The position numbers were made by a program, and so were the translations under genes. Positions 24,895-33,768 of a DNA stretch of 64,000 bases are shown piece after piece. Numbering within the stretch: the first letter of the stretch is position 1; each line of letters opens with the position of its first letter. The notes beneath the pieces are model-generated. The model did not search any database and was not told the origin of the DNA. It was given only the letters and a program-made list of their open reading frames with translations. This stretch comes from Gemmataceae bacterium (GTDB lineage Bacteria; Planctomycetota; Planctomycetia; Gemmatales; Gemmataceae): the NCBI GenBank assembly GCA_022842245.1, contig JALHPZ010000003.1, positions 152,156-216,155 of the forward strand, in the 5' to 3' direction.

Positions 24895-25551
24895 TCAGCC
24901 GTTTTCAGGCGGGAGTTGCAACTCGGGAAACACGTCGACTGGCAGGCCCGCGGCCTTCATCTGCTCCGTCAGCTTCTTTACGGCGGCGAAGCGATAGTTC
25001 GCCACCTGCTGCTCGTTGACACCGACGAATGCGGCCACGTCCTTGTTCGCCCAGCCTTTCACGAATAGCAGTTCCAACACCTGCACGCGCTGATACTCCG
25101 CCTTCTGGCGGAACGCGCCGATCATGTCCCGCAGACAACGGGCGACGGCATCGTGCTCCAGATCGATCCGCTCCCGGCTGCGGGCGAGGCTCGACGCCGC
25201 ACGCTGGCGTTCGTCGCTTGCCTTGCCCATTTGCTCCTCGTCCGCCTCGCTGCCGGTTTGGAACGGCCTGCGACCGATGCGGCGCAGTTGGTCCGTCACC
25301 TTGTGCGAGGCGATGGTGAAGAGCCACGTCTGGAGGTCGCGCTTGTCGTCGTAGTTCGCGAGGCTGTTGAGGAAGCCGATGAACGTCTCCTGCACGACAT
25401 CGTCCGTCGTGGCGTGGTCGCGCAATCGACGGCGGACGAACGCGCCAAGCCGGCCCTCGTAACGCGCGACGAGTTCCTCCCACGCGGTATCGGCCTTCGC
25501 CCCGCCCGCGCGGATCTGCTGCACCAGGAGCCGGTCGGAATCAGAGGTCAT
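24895..25551 (-). CDS. ECF-type RNA polymerase sigma factor
   Basis: 218 residues from ATG 25551. Region 2 is clear: AWEELVARYEGRLGAFVRRRL, then TTDDVVQETFIGFLNSLANYD and LQTWLFTIASHKVTDQLRRIG (about 20-95). After a charged linker (about 96-130), region 4 contains a helix-turn-helix, NKDVAAFVGVNEQQVANYRFAAVKKL (about 172-197). It directs RNA polymerase to a dedicated promoter set. It lies 23 bases downstream of the DUF1501 gene and is third in the PSD1-DUF1501-sigma unit, with no anti-sigma gene next to it. Regulation may therefore depend on transcription level or a distant partner (inference). Confidence 0.92.
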   Translation of the reverse strand: MTSDSDRLLVQQIRAGGAKADTAWEELVARYEGRLGAFVRRRLRDHATTDDVVQETFIGFLNSLANYDDKRDLQTWLFTIASHKVTDQLRRIGRRPFQTGSEADEEQMGKASDERQRAASSLARSRERIDLEHDAVARCLRDMIGAFRQKAEYQRVQVLELLFVKGWANKDVAAFVGVNEQQVANYRFAAVKKLTEQMKAAGLPVDVFPELQLPPENG

Positions 25552-25574
25552 GGTTTCAAGATAGCGAACCGGTG

Positions 25575-27014
25575 TTAAGCGAGCACGCCCTTCACGACTT
25601 CGCCGTGCACGTCGGTCAGACGGTACTGCCGGCCCTGGTGGCGGAATGTCAGCCGTTTGTGATCGATACCGAGCAGGTGCAGGATCGTCGCCTGGTGGTC
25701 GTGGACGTGGACGCCGTCGTTCGCGATGTTCCAGGCGAACTCGTCGGTCGCGCCGTGGACGTGCCCGCCCTTCACGCCGCCGCCGGCCATCCAAAGGCTG
25801 AACGCACGGCCGAAGTGATCGCGACCATTCGGCTTCTCCGCCGGCCCTTGACCGAAGGGCGTGCGCCCGAACTCGCCGCCCCACACCACGAGCGTCTTGT
25901 CCAGAAGGCCGAGCCGCTTCAAATCCTTCACGAGCGCCGCCGACGGTTGGTCCGTGTCCTTGCACTGTGTCTCGAAGTGGCTGAACAGGTTCGAGTGCTG
26001 GTCCCAGCCGCTGTGCATGAGTTGGACGAAGCGCGTGCCCCGTTCCACCAGTCGGCGGGCGATGAGGCAGTGCCGGGCGAAGGTGCCGGGCTCGTGGACC
26101 TGCGGGCCGTAGCTGTCGAGGACGTGCTTGGGTTCGTCGCGGAAGTCGAGCAGGCCGGGCACGCTCGACTGCATTTGGAAGGCCATCTCGTATTGGGCGA
26201 TGCGCGTGTCGATTTCCGGGTCGCCGTACTCGGCGAGGTGCTGACGGTTCAACTCTTGAATGCCGTCGAGGAGGCTGCGGCGCGCTTCGCGAGAAACGCC
26301 GTCCGGATTCGCGAGGTACGGCACCGGGTCGCCGCTGGCGCGGAACCGCGTGCCCTGGTACTTGCTGGGGAGGAAGCCGCTGCCCCAGTAGTAGTCGTAG
26401 AAGAGCTGGCCGCAACTCCGCGCCTTGTCGGAAGAGGTCATCACGACGAACGCGGGGAGGTTGTCGGCCGCCGCGCCGAGGCCATAGGCGAGCCAGGCAC
26501 CAAGGCTCGGCCGGCCGGGGACCTGCGAGCCGGTGAGGAAGAACGTGACGCCCGGAGCGTGGTTCACGGCCTCCGTGTGCATCGAACGCACGAGACAAAT
26601 GTCGTCCGCGATCTCGCCGGTGAAGGGGAGGAGCGTACTGATCTCAAGGCCGCTTTTGCCCCACTTCTTATACGGCTTCACCGCGGGAAGCACCGGCCAC
26701 TTCTTGTAGCCGGCCGTCATCGTCGAGAGGCGAGTCGTGCCGCGGACGGACGCCGGCAAATCCTGGAGGCGGTACTTTTCGAGCGTCGGCTTCGGGTCGA
26801 AGAGGTCGAGGTGCGACGGCCCGCCGCCCTGCCAGAGGTAGATCATCCGGTCGGCCTTGCCGGCGACGTGAGGAAGGCCGGGCAATCCCGGCTGGGCCGC
26901 GCTCGCGTCCCTGCCGAGCAGCGACGCCAGGGCCGCGACGCCGACGCCGCTGGCCGTGCGGCCGAAGAGCTGACGGCGCGTCACGCGGGCCTGATTCTCT
27001 TGAAACGGATCCAT
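25575..27014 (-). CDS. DUF1501 domain protein (exported, sulfatase-like fold)
   Basis: 479 residues from ATG 27014. The N-terminus (VTRRQLFGRTASGVGVAALASLL) is a twin-arginine type signal. Landmarks of the family: GKADRMIYLWQGGGPSHLDLFDPKP near 53, VNHAPGVTFFLTGSQVPGRPSLGAW near 150, RLVERGTRFVQLMHSGWDQHSNLF near 325, LVVWGGEFGRTPFGQG near 375 and NGRDHFGRAFSLWMAGGGVKGG near 395. It contains the Asp/His residues expected of an alkaline-phosphatase-superfamily metal site. It follows the PSD1 gene by 4 bases, the standard planctomycete pair, and is followed by an ECF sigma gene. The substrate of these pairs is not known. Confidence 0.94.
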   Translation of the reverse strand: MDPFQENQARVTRRQLFGRTASGVGVAALASLLGRDASAAQPGLPGLPHVAGKADRMIYLWQGGGPSHLDLFDPKPTLEKYRLQDLPASVRGTTRLSTMTAGYKKWPVLPAVKPYKKWGKSGLEISTLLPFTGEIADDICLVRSMHTEAVNHAPGVTFFLTGSQVPGRPSLGAWLAYGLGAAADNLPAFVVMTSSDKARSCGQLFYDYYWGSGFLPSKYQGTRFRASGDPVPYLANPDGVSREARRSLLDGIQELNRQHLAEYGDPEIDTRIAQYEMAFQMQSSVPGLLDFRDEPKHVLDSYGPQVHEPGTFARHCLIARRLVERGTRFVQLMHSGWDQHSNLFSHFETQCKDTDQPSAALVKDLKRLGLLDKTLVVWGGEFGRTPFGQGPAEKPNGRDHFGRAFSLWMAGGGVKGGHVHGATDEFAWNIANDGVHVHDHQATILHLLGIDHKRLTFRHQGRQYRLTDVHGEVVKGVLA

Positions 27015-27018
27015 CGCA

Positions 27019-29403
27019 TCACTCCCGCGTCAGGGCTTCGTCGAGATTGAACAGGGCAAGGCAGACGCTGCCCCATGCGGCCAGCTCGACCGGATCGAGT
27101 TTGGCATTGGCTGGTCGTTCGCCGACAGCGAGGAACGCCTTTGAGGCCGCGCCGTCCTTGCGGAAAAGTTCCATCTGCTTTGCGAGCATCGATTGCAACA
27201 CTGTCCGTTCGCGTTCCGACGGCGGACGAGCGAGGACTTGGCGGAACGCGAACGTCAGTCGCTCGTCGACAGGCTTGGCGAGCGTTCGCTCCGCGAGGCC
27301 GCGCGCCGCTTCGGTCCACGTCGGATCGTTAAGCGTCGTCAGGGCGTGAAGCGGCGTGTTGGTGACGGACGGCTTCACCTTGCACACTTGCCGCGTCGAG
27401 GCGTCGAACATGTTCGCCGGGCCGACCGTGCGCCGCCAGAACGTATAGAGGCTGCGGCGGTGAAGATCGTTGAGTCCCGACTTCGGATAGGTGAAGTCGC
27501 GCTCCTTCGTGATGGCGAGCGTTTCCCAAATACCATCGGGCTGGTAAGGGTAGACCGGCTTGCCGCCAATGCGCCGGTCGAGCAGTCCGCCGGCCGCGAG
27601 GGCGACATCGCGCAGGATCATCGCCGGCAGGCGGACGCGCGGGAAGCGGGAGAGATAACGGTTCTCGGAATCGATCGAACGATGTTCGGCCGTCACTTTC
27701 GACGATTGCTTGTAGGTCTCGCTGGTGACGATCAACCGGTGCAACTTCTTCATGTCCCAGCCGCTCTCGCGGAACTCGACGGCGAGCCAGTCGAGCAGCT
27801 CGCGGTGCAACGGCACTTCGCTCTGGACGCCGAAGTCTTCAGTGGTCTTCACGAGTCCGACGCCGAAGAAGGTCTGCCACGCCCGATTCACGGCGACGCG
27901 CGCCGTGAGCGGATGCTCCGGCGCCACGAGCCAGCGGGCGAGGCCGAGCCGATTCTTCGGCGCGTCCTTCGGCAGCGGCGGCAGGAACGCGGGCGTCGTA
28001 AAGCTCACCAACTCCTTCTTCTTCAGGTACTCGCCGCGATCGAGGATGTGCGTTTCACGAGGCCGGTCGTCCGCCATCACCATCACCTTGGGCAACTCGT
28101 CGTTGCGGAAATCGGACAACTCCTTCTCGGCCGCCTTCAGTAACGCGACGAGGCCCGGTTCGATCTTCGTCTCGAATTCTGCCTTCCGCTTCTCGTCCGG
28201 CTTCTCGCGCCGCTCCCAGAGTTTCCGCTTCTCGGCGAGCGCCGTCTTCAAACCGGCAACGACCGCTTCCAGCGACGCGAGCGTCGTCTTGTGCTCCGCC
28301 GTCGGTGCTTCGAGGAACGGCGGCGAGACACGCATCTTGGAAGATTGCCGCCCGGCCACACCGCTCTCGCTGACGTTGTTGAACGCCGCCATGAGCGAGT
28401 AGTAGTCCTTCTGTGTGATCGGGTCGTACTTGTGGTCATGGCACTGAGCGCACGCCATCGTGAGGCCAAGCCAGTTCGTCGCCGTCGTGTCGACCCGGTC
28501 AAAAAGGTTATTGAACCGCTGTTCTTCCGGGATCGCGCCGCCCTCGCCGTTGACGAGGTGGTTCCGGTTGAACGCCGTCGCGATCTTCTGGTCGAGCGTC
28601 GCGTTCGGGAGAAGATCGCCGGCCAGTTGCTCCACCGTGAACCGGTCGAACGGCATGTTGTCGTTCAGCGCCTTCACGACCCAATCGCGCCAGACCCATT
28701 GGAACGTATCGCCGTCCTGTTGGAAGCCGTTGCTGTCGGCATAGCGGGCCGCGTCCAGCCACGGCAGGGCCATCTTCTCGCCGTAGTGCGGGCTGGCGAA
28801 GAGCCGATCGAGTACCTTGTCGTACGCCTTCGGCGAAGCGTCGTTCACGAACGCATCGACCTCCTCCGGAGTTGGCGGCAGGCCGATCAGGTCGAGGGTC
28901 ACGCGGCGGATCAGCGTGACCTTGTCCGCCGGAACGGAGGGATTCAACTTCGCTTCGACTAGCTTCGTTCGAATGAACGCGTCGATCGGATTCGAGACAC
29001 CGTCGATCTTGGGAACCGCCGGCCGCTTCGGAGCGACGAACGCCCAATGCTCCTCGAAGTTCGCCCCCTCCGCGATCCATCGCTTCAGAATCTCTTTCTG
29101 CTCGTCCGTCAACTTCCGGTTCGACTTCGCCGGCGGCATCTTCTTCGCGTCCGTCGCGAGGATGCGCGCGACCAGTTCGCTCGCGTCCGGCTTGCCCGGC
29201 ACCACGACATCGCCGGCACGCTGGCCGTCGCGCGTGTCGAGGCGCAGTTCCGCCTTGCGCTGGTTCGGGTCCTGGCCGTGGCAGAAGAAGCAGTTTTCGG
29301 AGAGGATCGGCCGTACGTCGCGGCCATAGGAAACGGGCGGCGCGGCCCCGAGATCGGAAACGCAAAGGAAAAAGAGAATCGTGGTCCAGTGGATTCGTGG
29401 CAT
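27019..29403 (-). CDS. PSCyt1-DUF1549-DUF1553 (PSD1) exported cytochrome-like protein
   Basis: 794 residues from ATG 29403. A short Sec signal (MPRIHWTTILFFLCVSDLGA) precedes the PSCyt1 domain with haem-c motif CFFCH (Cys38, Cys41, His42) and the MPP-containing region near residue 93. DUF1549 (about 140-345) carries LIGLPPTPEEVDAFV and a second CxxCH in ACAQCHDHKYDP. DUF1553 (about 480-790) has NRAWQTFFGVGLVKTTEDFG and RRSLYTFWRRTVGP. The protein is probably periplasmic and may transfer electrons during breakdown of an unknown compound. It is the first gene of the PSD1-DUF1501-ECF sigma unit. It is shorter than the PSD1 protein at 8008-10671 and only distantly similar to it. Confidence 0.94.
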   Translation of the reverse strand: MPRIHWTTILFFLCVSDLGAAPPVSYGRDVRPILSENCFFCHGQDPNQRKAELRLDTRDGQRAGDVVVPGKPDASELVARILATDAKKMPPAKSNRKLTDEQKEILKRWIAEGANFEEHWAFVAPKRPAVPKIDGVSNPIDAFIRTKLVEAKLNPSVPADKVTLIRRVTLDLIGLPPTPEEVDAFVNDASPKAYDKVLDRLFASPHYGEKMALPWLDAARYADSNGFQQDGDTFQWVWRDWVVKALNDNMPFDRFTVEQLAGDLLPNATLDQKIATAFNRNHLVNGEGGAIPEEQRFNNLFDRVDTTATNWLGLTMACAQCHDHKYDPITQKDYYSLMAAFNNVSESGVAGRQSSKMRVSPPFLEAPTAEHKTTLASLEAVVAGLKTALAEKRKLWERREKPDEKRKAEFETKIEPGLVALLKAAEKELSDFRNDELPKVMVMADDRPRETHILDRGEYLKKKELVSFTTPAFLPPLPKDAPKNRLGLARWLVAPEHPLTARVAVNRAWQTFFGVGLVKTTEDFGVQSEVPLHRELLDWLAVEFRESGWDMKKLHRLIVTSETYKQSSKVTAEHRSIDSENRYLSRFPRVRLPAMILRDVALAAGGLLDRRIGGKPVYPYQPDGIWETLAITKERDFTYPKSGLNDLHRRSLYTFWRRTVGPANMFDASTRQVCKVKPSVTNTPLHALTTLNDPTWTEAARGLAERTLAKPVDERLTFAFRQVLARPPSERERTVLQSMLAKQMELFRKDGAASKAFLAVGERPANAKLDPVELAAWGSVCLALFNLDEALTRE

Positions 29404-29498
29404 CGACCGACCCCGTTCGTGAGTTCGTTGCGATTAGAGTATCGCAAATCCACACGGGGTGGAACCGTTCGACACAGTGGGACGTGAGGGACAATCGC

Positions 29499-32400
29499 TC
29501 ACTTACGTGCGGCGGCACGCATCAACAGGGCCTGGAATTCCGGCGTCTTGCGAATGCCGTCGAGATCGGGATCGTATTCGAGGCTTGCGTGGAATCGCTG
29601 GAAATCCTGTTTTGGCGCGTTCAGTTCCTCCAACCGGACCATCGCGCGGTCGAAGCATTCGATCGCGCGGTCGGTGTGGGCTTTGAGGTTCTTCGCCCGT
29701 TCGGCCGGATCGGGGTTCGGGTGAGGGTCGACTCCAGCCGCCAGTACGCACAGGCCGTATGACAACCCCAAATTGCGCAACAATCCCGACGGGGGTCGTT
29801 TGGGAAGCAACTTGTAGATCCGGTCGCAATCGGCCGCGACGGAAGCCGTCTCGCCGCAACGCGCCTTGGCGGCGATCACCTTGAACATCATGCTCTCGGA
29901 TGCGTTGCCGTAACTTCGCAGGATTTCGCGAATTCGGAGGCAGTTTCGGTAGTGCGCCATCGCGACCGTGGGATTTGCGGGCATGTTGTCGGTGCCGATT
30001 CGGTAATGGTCCGAGGCTAATTCGTCGAGCAAGTTCCGCAATTCGGGAACGGCGATCACACCATACATGTTCGCGAAGGCGCGCTGGTCCCATTCGGCCG
30101 CCTGCGCGCGGCGATCGGTAAAGACGTGCAAGTCTCCAAGCATCCGCGACCGCCGCGCGAGGATCAATCGCTTGTGTGGCGAAGGATCGTTTTGAACCGC
30201 CAACTCGGTTGTCGCTATCGATTCCCGAAGGCTGCGCTCCGCGAGATCCATTTCGAAGCGAAACCGGTGGGCGCGGTAGATCTGAAATCGCAGATCGGCC
30301 AATGCCGGAATCGCATCCCGTTCCGTGCCTTCGGTCAAAGGTGATGCGGTCACGATTTCCATCAGTTTCACCGCTTCGCCAAGGAGTTCGAGCGCCCGAT
30401 CGACGTTCGCGATCGACTTGTTCATGCCCGCACCGTATCCCGTTTCTCCCGGCATCATCAGATCCGCGTACTCGGACAGACTTATGGCGAGGTTGTAGCG
30501 CCGTTCGTTCTCGGGAAGTTCCTTTGATCTCGGGCTGGCCAGCCGCGATCGCTGGATGCGAATCACGTCTTCGGCGTCGCGGATTGCGGCGGCCAGTAGA
30601 TCCTTCTCGACGCTGGCCTTCATCGAAACGAGGTCGGGGACAACCGCTCCGCCCGCGACCGCGACGAATTGTCGATTCAACTGCTCGGTCGAGAGCTTGG
30701 CGATTGAAAAATAGCGGGCGCGCCGGCATCGGGCCAGTCCTGCCTTCGCGGCCGCTACGAGACCAAGTGCCTTGTCCTGCTCCACGTTTTCCCGGTCGTC
30801 CAGCGATTCCGCCAACCGGATCGCCTCGGTATACGCCAGATCGGCTTCGTTCAGGTTGCCCTCGTCATACGCTTGCGCGCCTTGGGACGTGAGCACACCG
30901 AGCATCATTCGGTCCGGCAGTGCCCGAATTCCGCCATGGCCCGATTTGGTCATGCTCCGGACGATCTTCGCAAAGTCCGCCTTGGCTCCTTGCGTGAGGA
31001 CTTGTCGCTCGATGAGCCGCGGAATTTCGCGGATCATCAACACGCCGTTCTCGCGCGCGAAGGCGTAGTTCTCGTCCGATTGCTTCTTCTCGGTTTTCAA
31101 ATCGTCGAATGCCTTGGTCAGCTGCGAGTTCTTGTCCCGGAAGACCAACGCGGCGACCGTAGCGCCGACCAACAGTGTCGCCGCAAGCCCCACAAGGCCG
31201 GCGGATAGCGCCGCGACCTTCGGGTTGCGCTTCGCCCATCGCCACATCCGTTCGACGGATCCGACGGGCCTTGCGGCGATCGGGCGGCCCTCCATGTACG
31301 CCTTCAGGTCGTCCGCGAACGCCTCCACGCTCGGATAGCGCTTCTCCATTTCCTTCGAGAGTGCCTTGAGGCAGATCGTTTCGAGGTCCTTCGGGCAGGT
31401 CGGTTGCAAGATCGACGGCGCGACCGGTTCCTTCTCGCGCACCTGCTTCAAGGTTTCGATCTGCGTGGTGCCGTGGAACGGGGGGCGACCGGTGATGAAT
31501 TCATAGAGCGTCGCGCCGAGACTGTACTGGTCGGAGGCGGGGCCGACGCGGTCCATGGTGCCGCTGGCCTGCTCCGGCGGCATGTAGGACGGCGAGCCGA
31601 GCACGGAGGTGTTTGCGGTCAGGCCGCTGTCGTCGCCGACGAGCCGCGCGAGACCGAAGTCGGTGATCTTCGGCGTGCCGTTGCCGTCGAGGAGCACGTT
31701 CGCGGGCTTGATGTCGCGGTGGAGAACGCCGGCCTTGTGCGCGACGGCGAGGCCGCGAGCGAGCGTCTCGGTCAGTTCGGCGGCGCGGCGCGGGTCCTGC
31801 GGTTCCTTCTTGAGTGCCTTGTCGAGGCTGCCGCCGGGGCAGAATTCCAGCGAGAAGTACGGCAGGTCCTTGTTCTCGTTGATTTCGTATACCTGCACGA
31901 TGTTCGGGTGGTTCAACTGCGCGATGGCGCGGGCTTCCGTGAGGAAACGCACCACCGCGCTGGCGCTCGCGTGCTCGCCTTTCAGGATCATCTTGAGCGC
32001 GACGTCGCGGTTCAGGCCGGCCTGCCGCGCCTTGTAGACGATCCCCATGCCCCCGCGACCCAGCACGCCCGTGATCTCGTACCCGGGAATCGACGGCATT
32101 CGCTGCGCTTTTTCCTCGAATCCCGCATCGACCACGAAATCGGCCGACGCCGATCCGTTGGGCGAGTAGATTCCCGTCGCGCCCGGTCGTACCGCGAGGG
32201 AGGGAGCCTCCGACCCCGGAGTGAAATCCATTGTCCTGTCGGGCTTGTTGTCCGGCGTTTCACCCCCGGCCGGAGCGGGCGCGTAGTCCATCGTCCGGTT
32301 CAGGTTCGGCGAACCGTCCGGTGCGAAATACTGTTCCCGAATGGCCACCAGTTCCCGGCGTGCGAGTTCTTCAAAGAGGTGCGCGAGATCGCCCACGACG

Positions 32401-32534
32401 TTGTCGACGGCCGGCGGTTCTCCGTGCGATCCGGAGCCGGACCGGCAGGCGGACTCGAAGTCCTCCAACCGCGACGCGAGTGCGCGGGCGACCGCATCGA
32501 GGACCTTGAGTCCGCCATTCGAGGAAGCGCTCAC
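29499..32534 (-). CDS. Membrane Ser/Thr protein kinase with C-terminal helical repeat region
   Basis: 1011 residues from ATG 32534, overlapping the glycosyltransferase stop by 4 bases (ATGA). Residues 1-150 are a cytoplasmic leader with two copies of RTMD (80-83, 100-103). The kinase domain spans about 151-415: Gly loop GRGGMGIVYKA (159-169), Lys181 in ALK, HRDIKPAN (272-279, Asp274), DFG (292-294) and activation segment GSPSYMPPEQ. All catalytic residues are present. One membrane helix lies at about 438-465. The outer part (470-1011) is helical, with TPR-like and coiled-coil stretches (AYDEGNLNEADLAYTEAIRL near 555). The topology suggests a sensor that reads an external or periplasmic state and phosphorylates cytoplasmic targets. 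It is the third gene of the giant-protein operon. Confidence 0.93.
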   Translation of the reverse strand: MSASSNGGLKVLDAVARALASRLEDFESACRSGSGSHGEPPAVDNVVGDLAHLFEELARRELVAIREQYFAPDGSPNLNRTMDYAPAPAGGETPDNKPDRTMDFTPGSEAPSLAVRPGATGIYSPNGSASADFVVDAGFEEKAQRMPSIPGYEITGVLGRGGMGIVYKARQAGLNRDVALKMILKGEHASASAVVRFLTEARAIAQLNHPNIVQVYEINENKDLPYFSLEFCPGGSLDKALKKEPQDPRRAAELTETLARGLAVAHKAGVLHRDIKPANVLLDGNGTPKITDFGLARLVGDDSGLTANTSVLGSPSYMPPEQASGTMDRVGPASDQYSLGATLYEFITGRPPFHGTTQIETLKQVREKEPVAPSILQPTCPKDLETICLKALSKEMEKRYPSVEAFADDLKAYMEGRPIAARPVGSVERMWRWAKRNPKVAALSAGLVGLAATLLVGATVAALVFRDKNSQLTKAFDDLKTEKKQSDENYAFARENGVLMIREIPRLIERQVLTQGAKADFAKIVRSMTKSGHGGIRALPDRMMLGVLTSQGAQAYDEGNLNEADLAYTEAIRLAESLDDRENVEQDKALGLVAAAKAGLARCRRARYFSIAKLSTEQLNRQFVAVAGGAVVPDLVSMKASVEKDLLAAAIRDAEDVIRIQRSRLASPRSKELPENERRYNLAISLSEYADLMMPGETGYGAGMNKSIANVDRALELLGEAVKLMEIVTASPLTEGTERDAIPALADLRFQIYRAHRFRFEMDLAERSLRESIATTELAVQNDPSPHKRLILARRSRMLGDLHVFTDRRAQAAEWDQRAFANMYGVIAVPELRNLLDELASDHYRIGTDNMPANPTVAMAHYRNCLRIREILRSYGNASESMMFKVIAAKARCGETASVAADCDRIYKLLPKRPPSGLLRNLGLSYGLCVLAAGVDPHPNPDPAERAKNLKAHTDRAIECFDRAMVRLEELNAPKQDFQRFHASLEYDPDLDGIRKTPEFQALLMRAAARK

Positions 32535-33763
32535 GGTGTTTCTCCCGTTCGGGGGCGGCGGGCCATCGCGTCGTTCAAGAGGGCGTCGAATTTCGGCAGG
32601 CAGACGTCCAGCGAGTATCGTTCGAGTATGTGGGCGCGGGCGGCTTCGCCGAGCGGGCGATGGCCCGCGATGTCGTCAAGGGCGCGGTCCGCGGCGTCGG
32701 CGAACGCTTCCGGTGAAAAGAAATCGGCGAGCAACCCCGTGCGGCCGGGCGCGATGGCCTCGCGCACCGGCGGCGTGTCCGAGCCGAGCACCACCGCGCC
32801 GCACGCCATCGCGTTCAACATCGACCACGACAGCACGAACGGAACCGTCAGGTAGATGTGCAGGTCCGACACGGCGAGCAGCCTCGCGAGCGCCGGCTCC
32901 GGCAACAAGCCGGTGAAGACGAACCGCGAAAGGTCATAGGTGTCGCGCGACAGCACCCAATCCTTGAACGATTTGCCACCGGTATGCTTCTCGTCGCCGC
33001 CGTAGCAAACCCGATCCTGGCCGACGACTGCGAAGATTACGTCCGACCGCCGCTTGCAGATGATATTCGCCGCCCGCATGAAGATGTCGAAGCCGCGCAT
33101 CGACTCGAAGCCGCGGGCGACGTACGTGACAATCTTCATGTCGGCCGGTACGGCGCGGTCGCCGATCCGTCGCGGCGCGTCCGGCATCGGCTTCCAGAGG
33201 TTCGTGTCAATGCCGTCGAAGACCGTCCGCACTTTCGGGTGGTACTCCGCCGGCAACAGGCTTCGCTGCCAATCCGTCGGGCTGTAACCAAGGTCGCAGT
33301 TGTCAAGGTCGAGCAGGATCGTGGCGTTCCGCGCGCGGGCGCGGAGTTTGTCGAGCGGCTTGGAGGGGAAGTCGGGGCGGAAGTCCATGTCCGCGCCGGT
33401 CGTGCGGTAAAAGAACTCGAAGAGGTTGACGATGCGGGCGTTCGGATAGAGTTCGCGAAGGAAGAGGGTGGAACCAAAGCCGGAGTGGCCGACGATCAGG
33501 TCGGGCTGAATATCCGGCCGGGCGGCGAGGGCGTCGTGCACGGCGTGCGTCTGCCAGATGGCGTTTTCGAAGGTGCGCGAGCAATAGTGCGTGCGTTCCG
33601 TCGCGCCGCCCTTGTTTTCATGGACGACGACCTCGACGCCGGGGATCGCTCCGTTCGCCTTGGCCGTGGCGAACGTGCAGCACCAGCCGGGCCGCCGCGC
33701 CAGTCGGGACGCGAACGGCCCGAACTGGGCGGGGAAATTCTGATGGACGAAGAGCACATGCAT
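32531..33763 (-). CDS. Glycosyltransferase family 4 (GT-B fold)
   Basis: 410 residues from ATG 33763. The N-terminal MHVLFVHQNFPAQFGPFASRL is typical of a bacterial GT4 subgroup. The donor-binding half has YVARGFESMRGFDIFMRAANII near 210 and FVFTGLLPEPALARLLAVSDLHIY near 280. The end of the site is SWSMLNAMACGAVVLGSDTPPVREAI near 315, corresponding to the E-x7-E region but with Leu-Asn-Ala in place of the first Glu, as in some subfamilies. It should transfer a sugar from a nucleotide donor in the cytoplasm; the acceptor is unknown. It lies 5 bases after the stop of the 6309-residue surface-protein gene and overlaps the kinase gene by 4 bases, so all three are probably co-expressed. Confidence 0.9.
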   Translation of the reverse strand: MHVLFVHQNFPAQFGPFASRLARRPGWCCTFATAKANGAIPGVEVVVHENKGGATERTHYCSRTFENAIWQTHAVHDALAARPDIQPDLIVGHSGFGSTLFLRELYPNARIVNLFEFFYRTTGADMDFRPDFPSKPLDKLRARARNATILLDLDNCDLGYSPTDWQRSLLPAEYHPKVRTVFDGIDTNLWKPMPDAPRRIGDRAVPADMKIVTYVARGFESMRGFDIFMRAANIICKRRSDVIFAVVGQDRVCYGGDEKHTGGKSFKDWVLSRDTYDLSRFVFTGLLPEPALARLLAVSDLHIYLTVPFVLSWSMLNAMACGAVVLGSDTPPVREAIAPGRTGLLADFFSPEAFADAADRALDDIAGHRPLGEAARAHILERYSLDVCLPKFDALLNDAMARRPRTGETP

Positions 33764-33768
33764 GGCGG

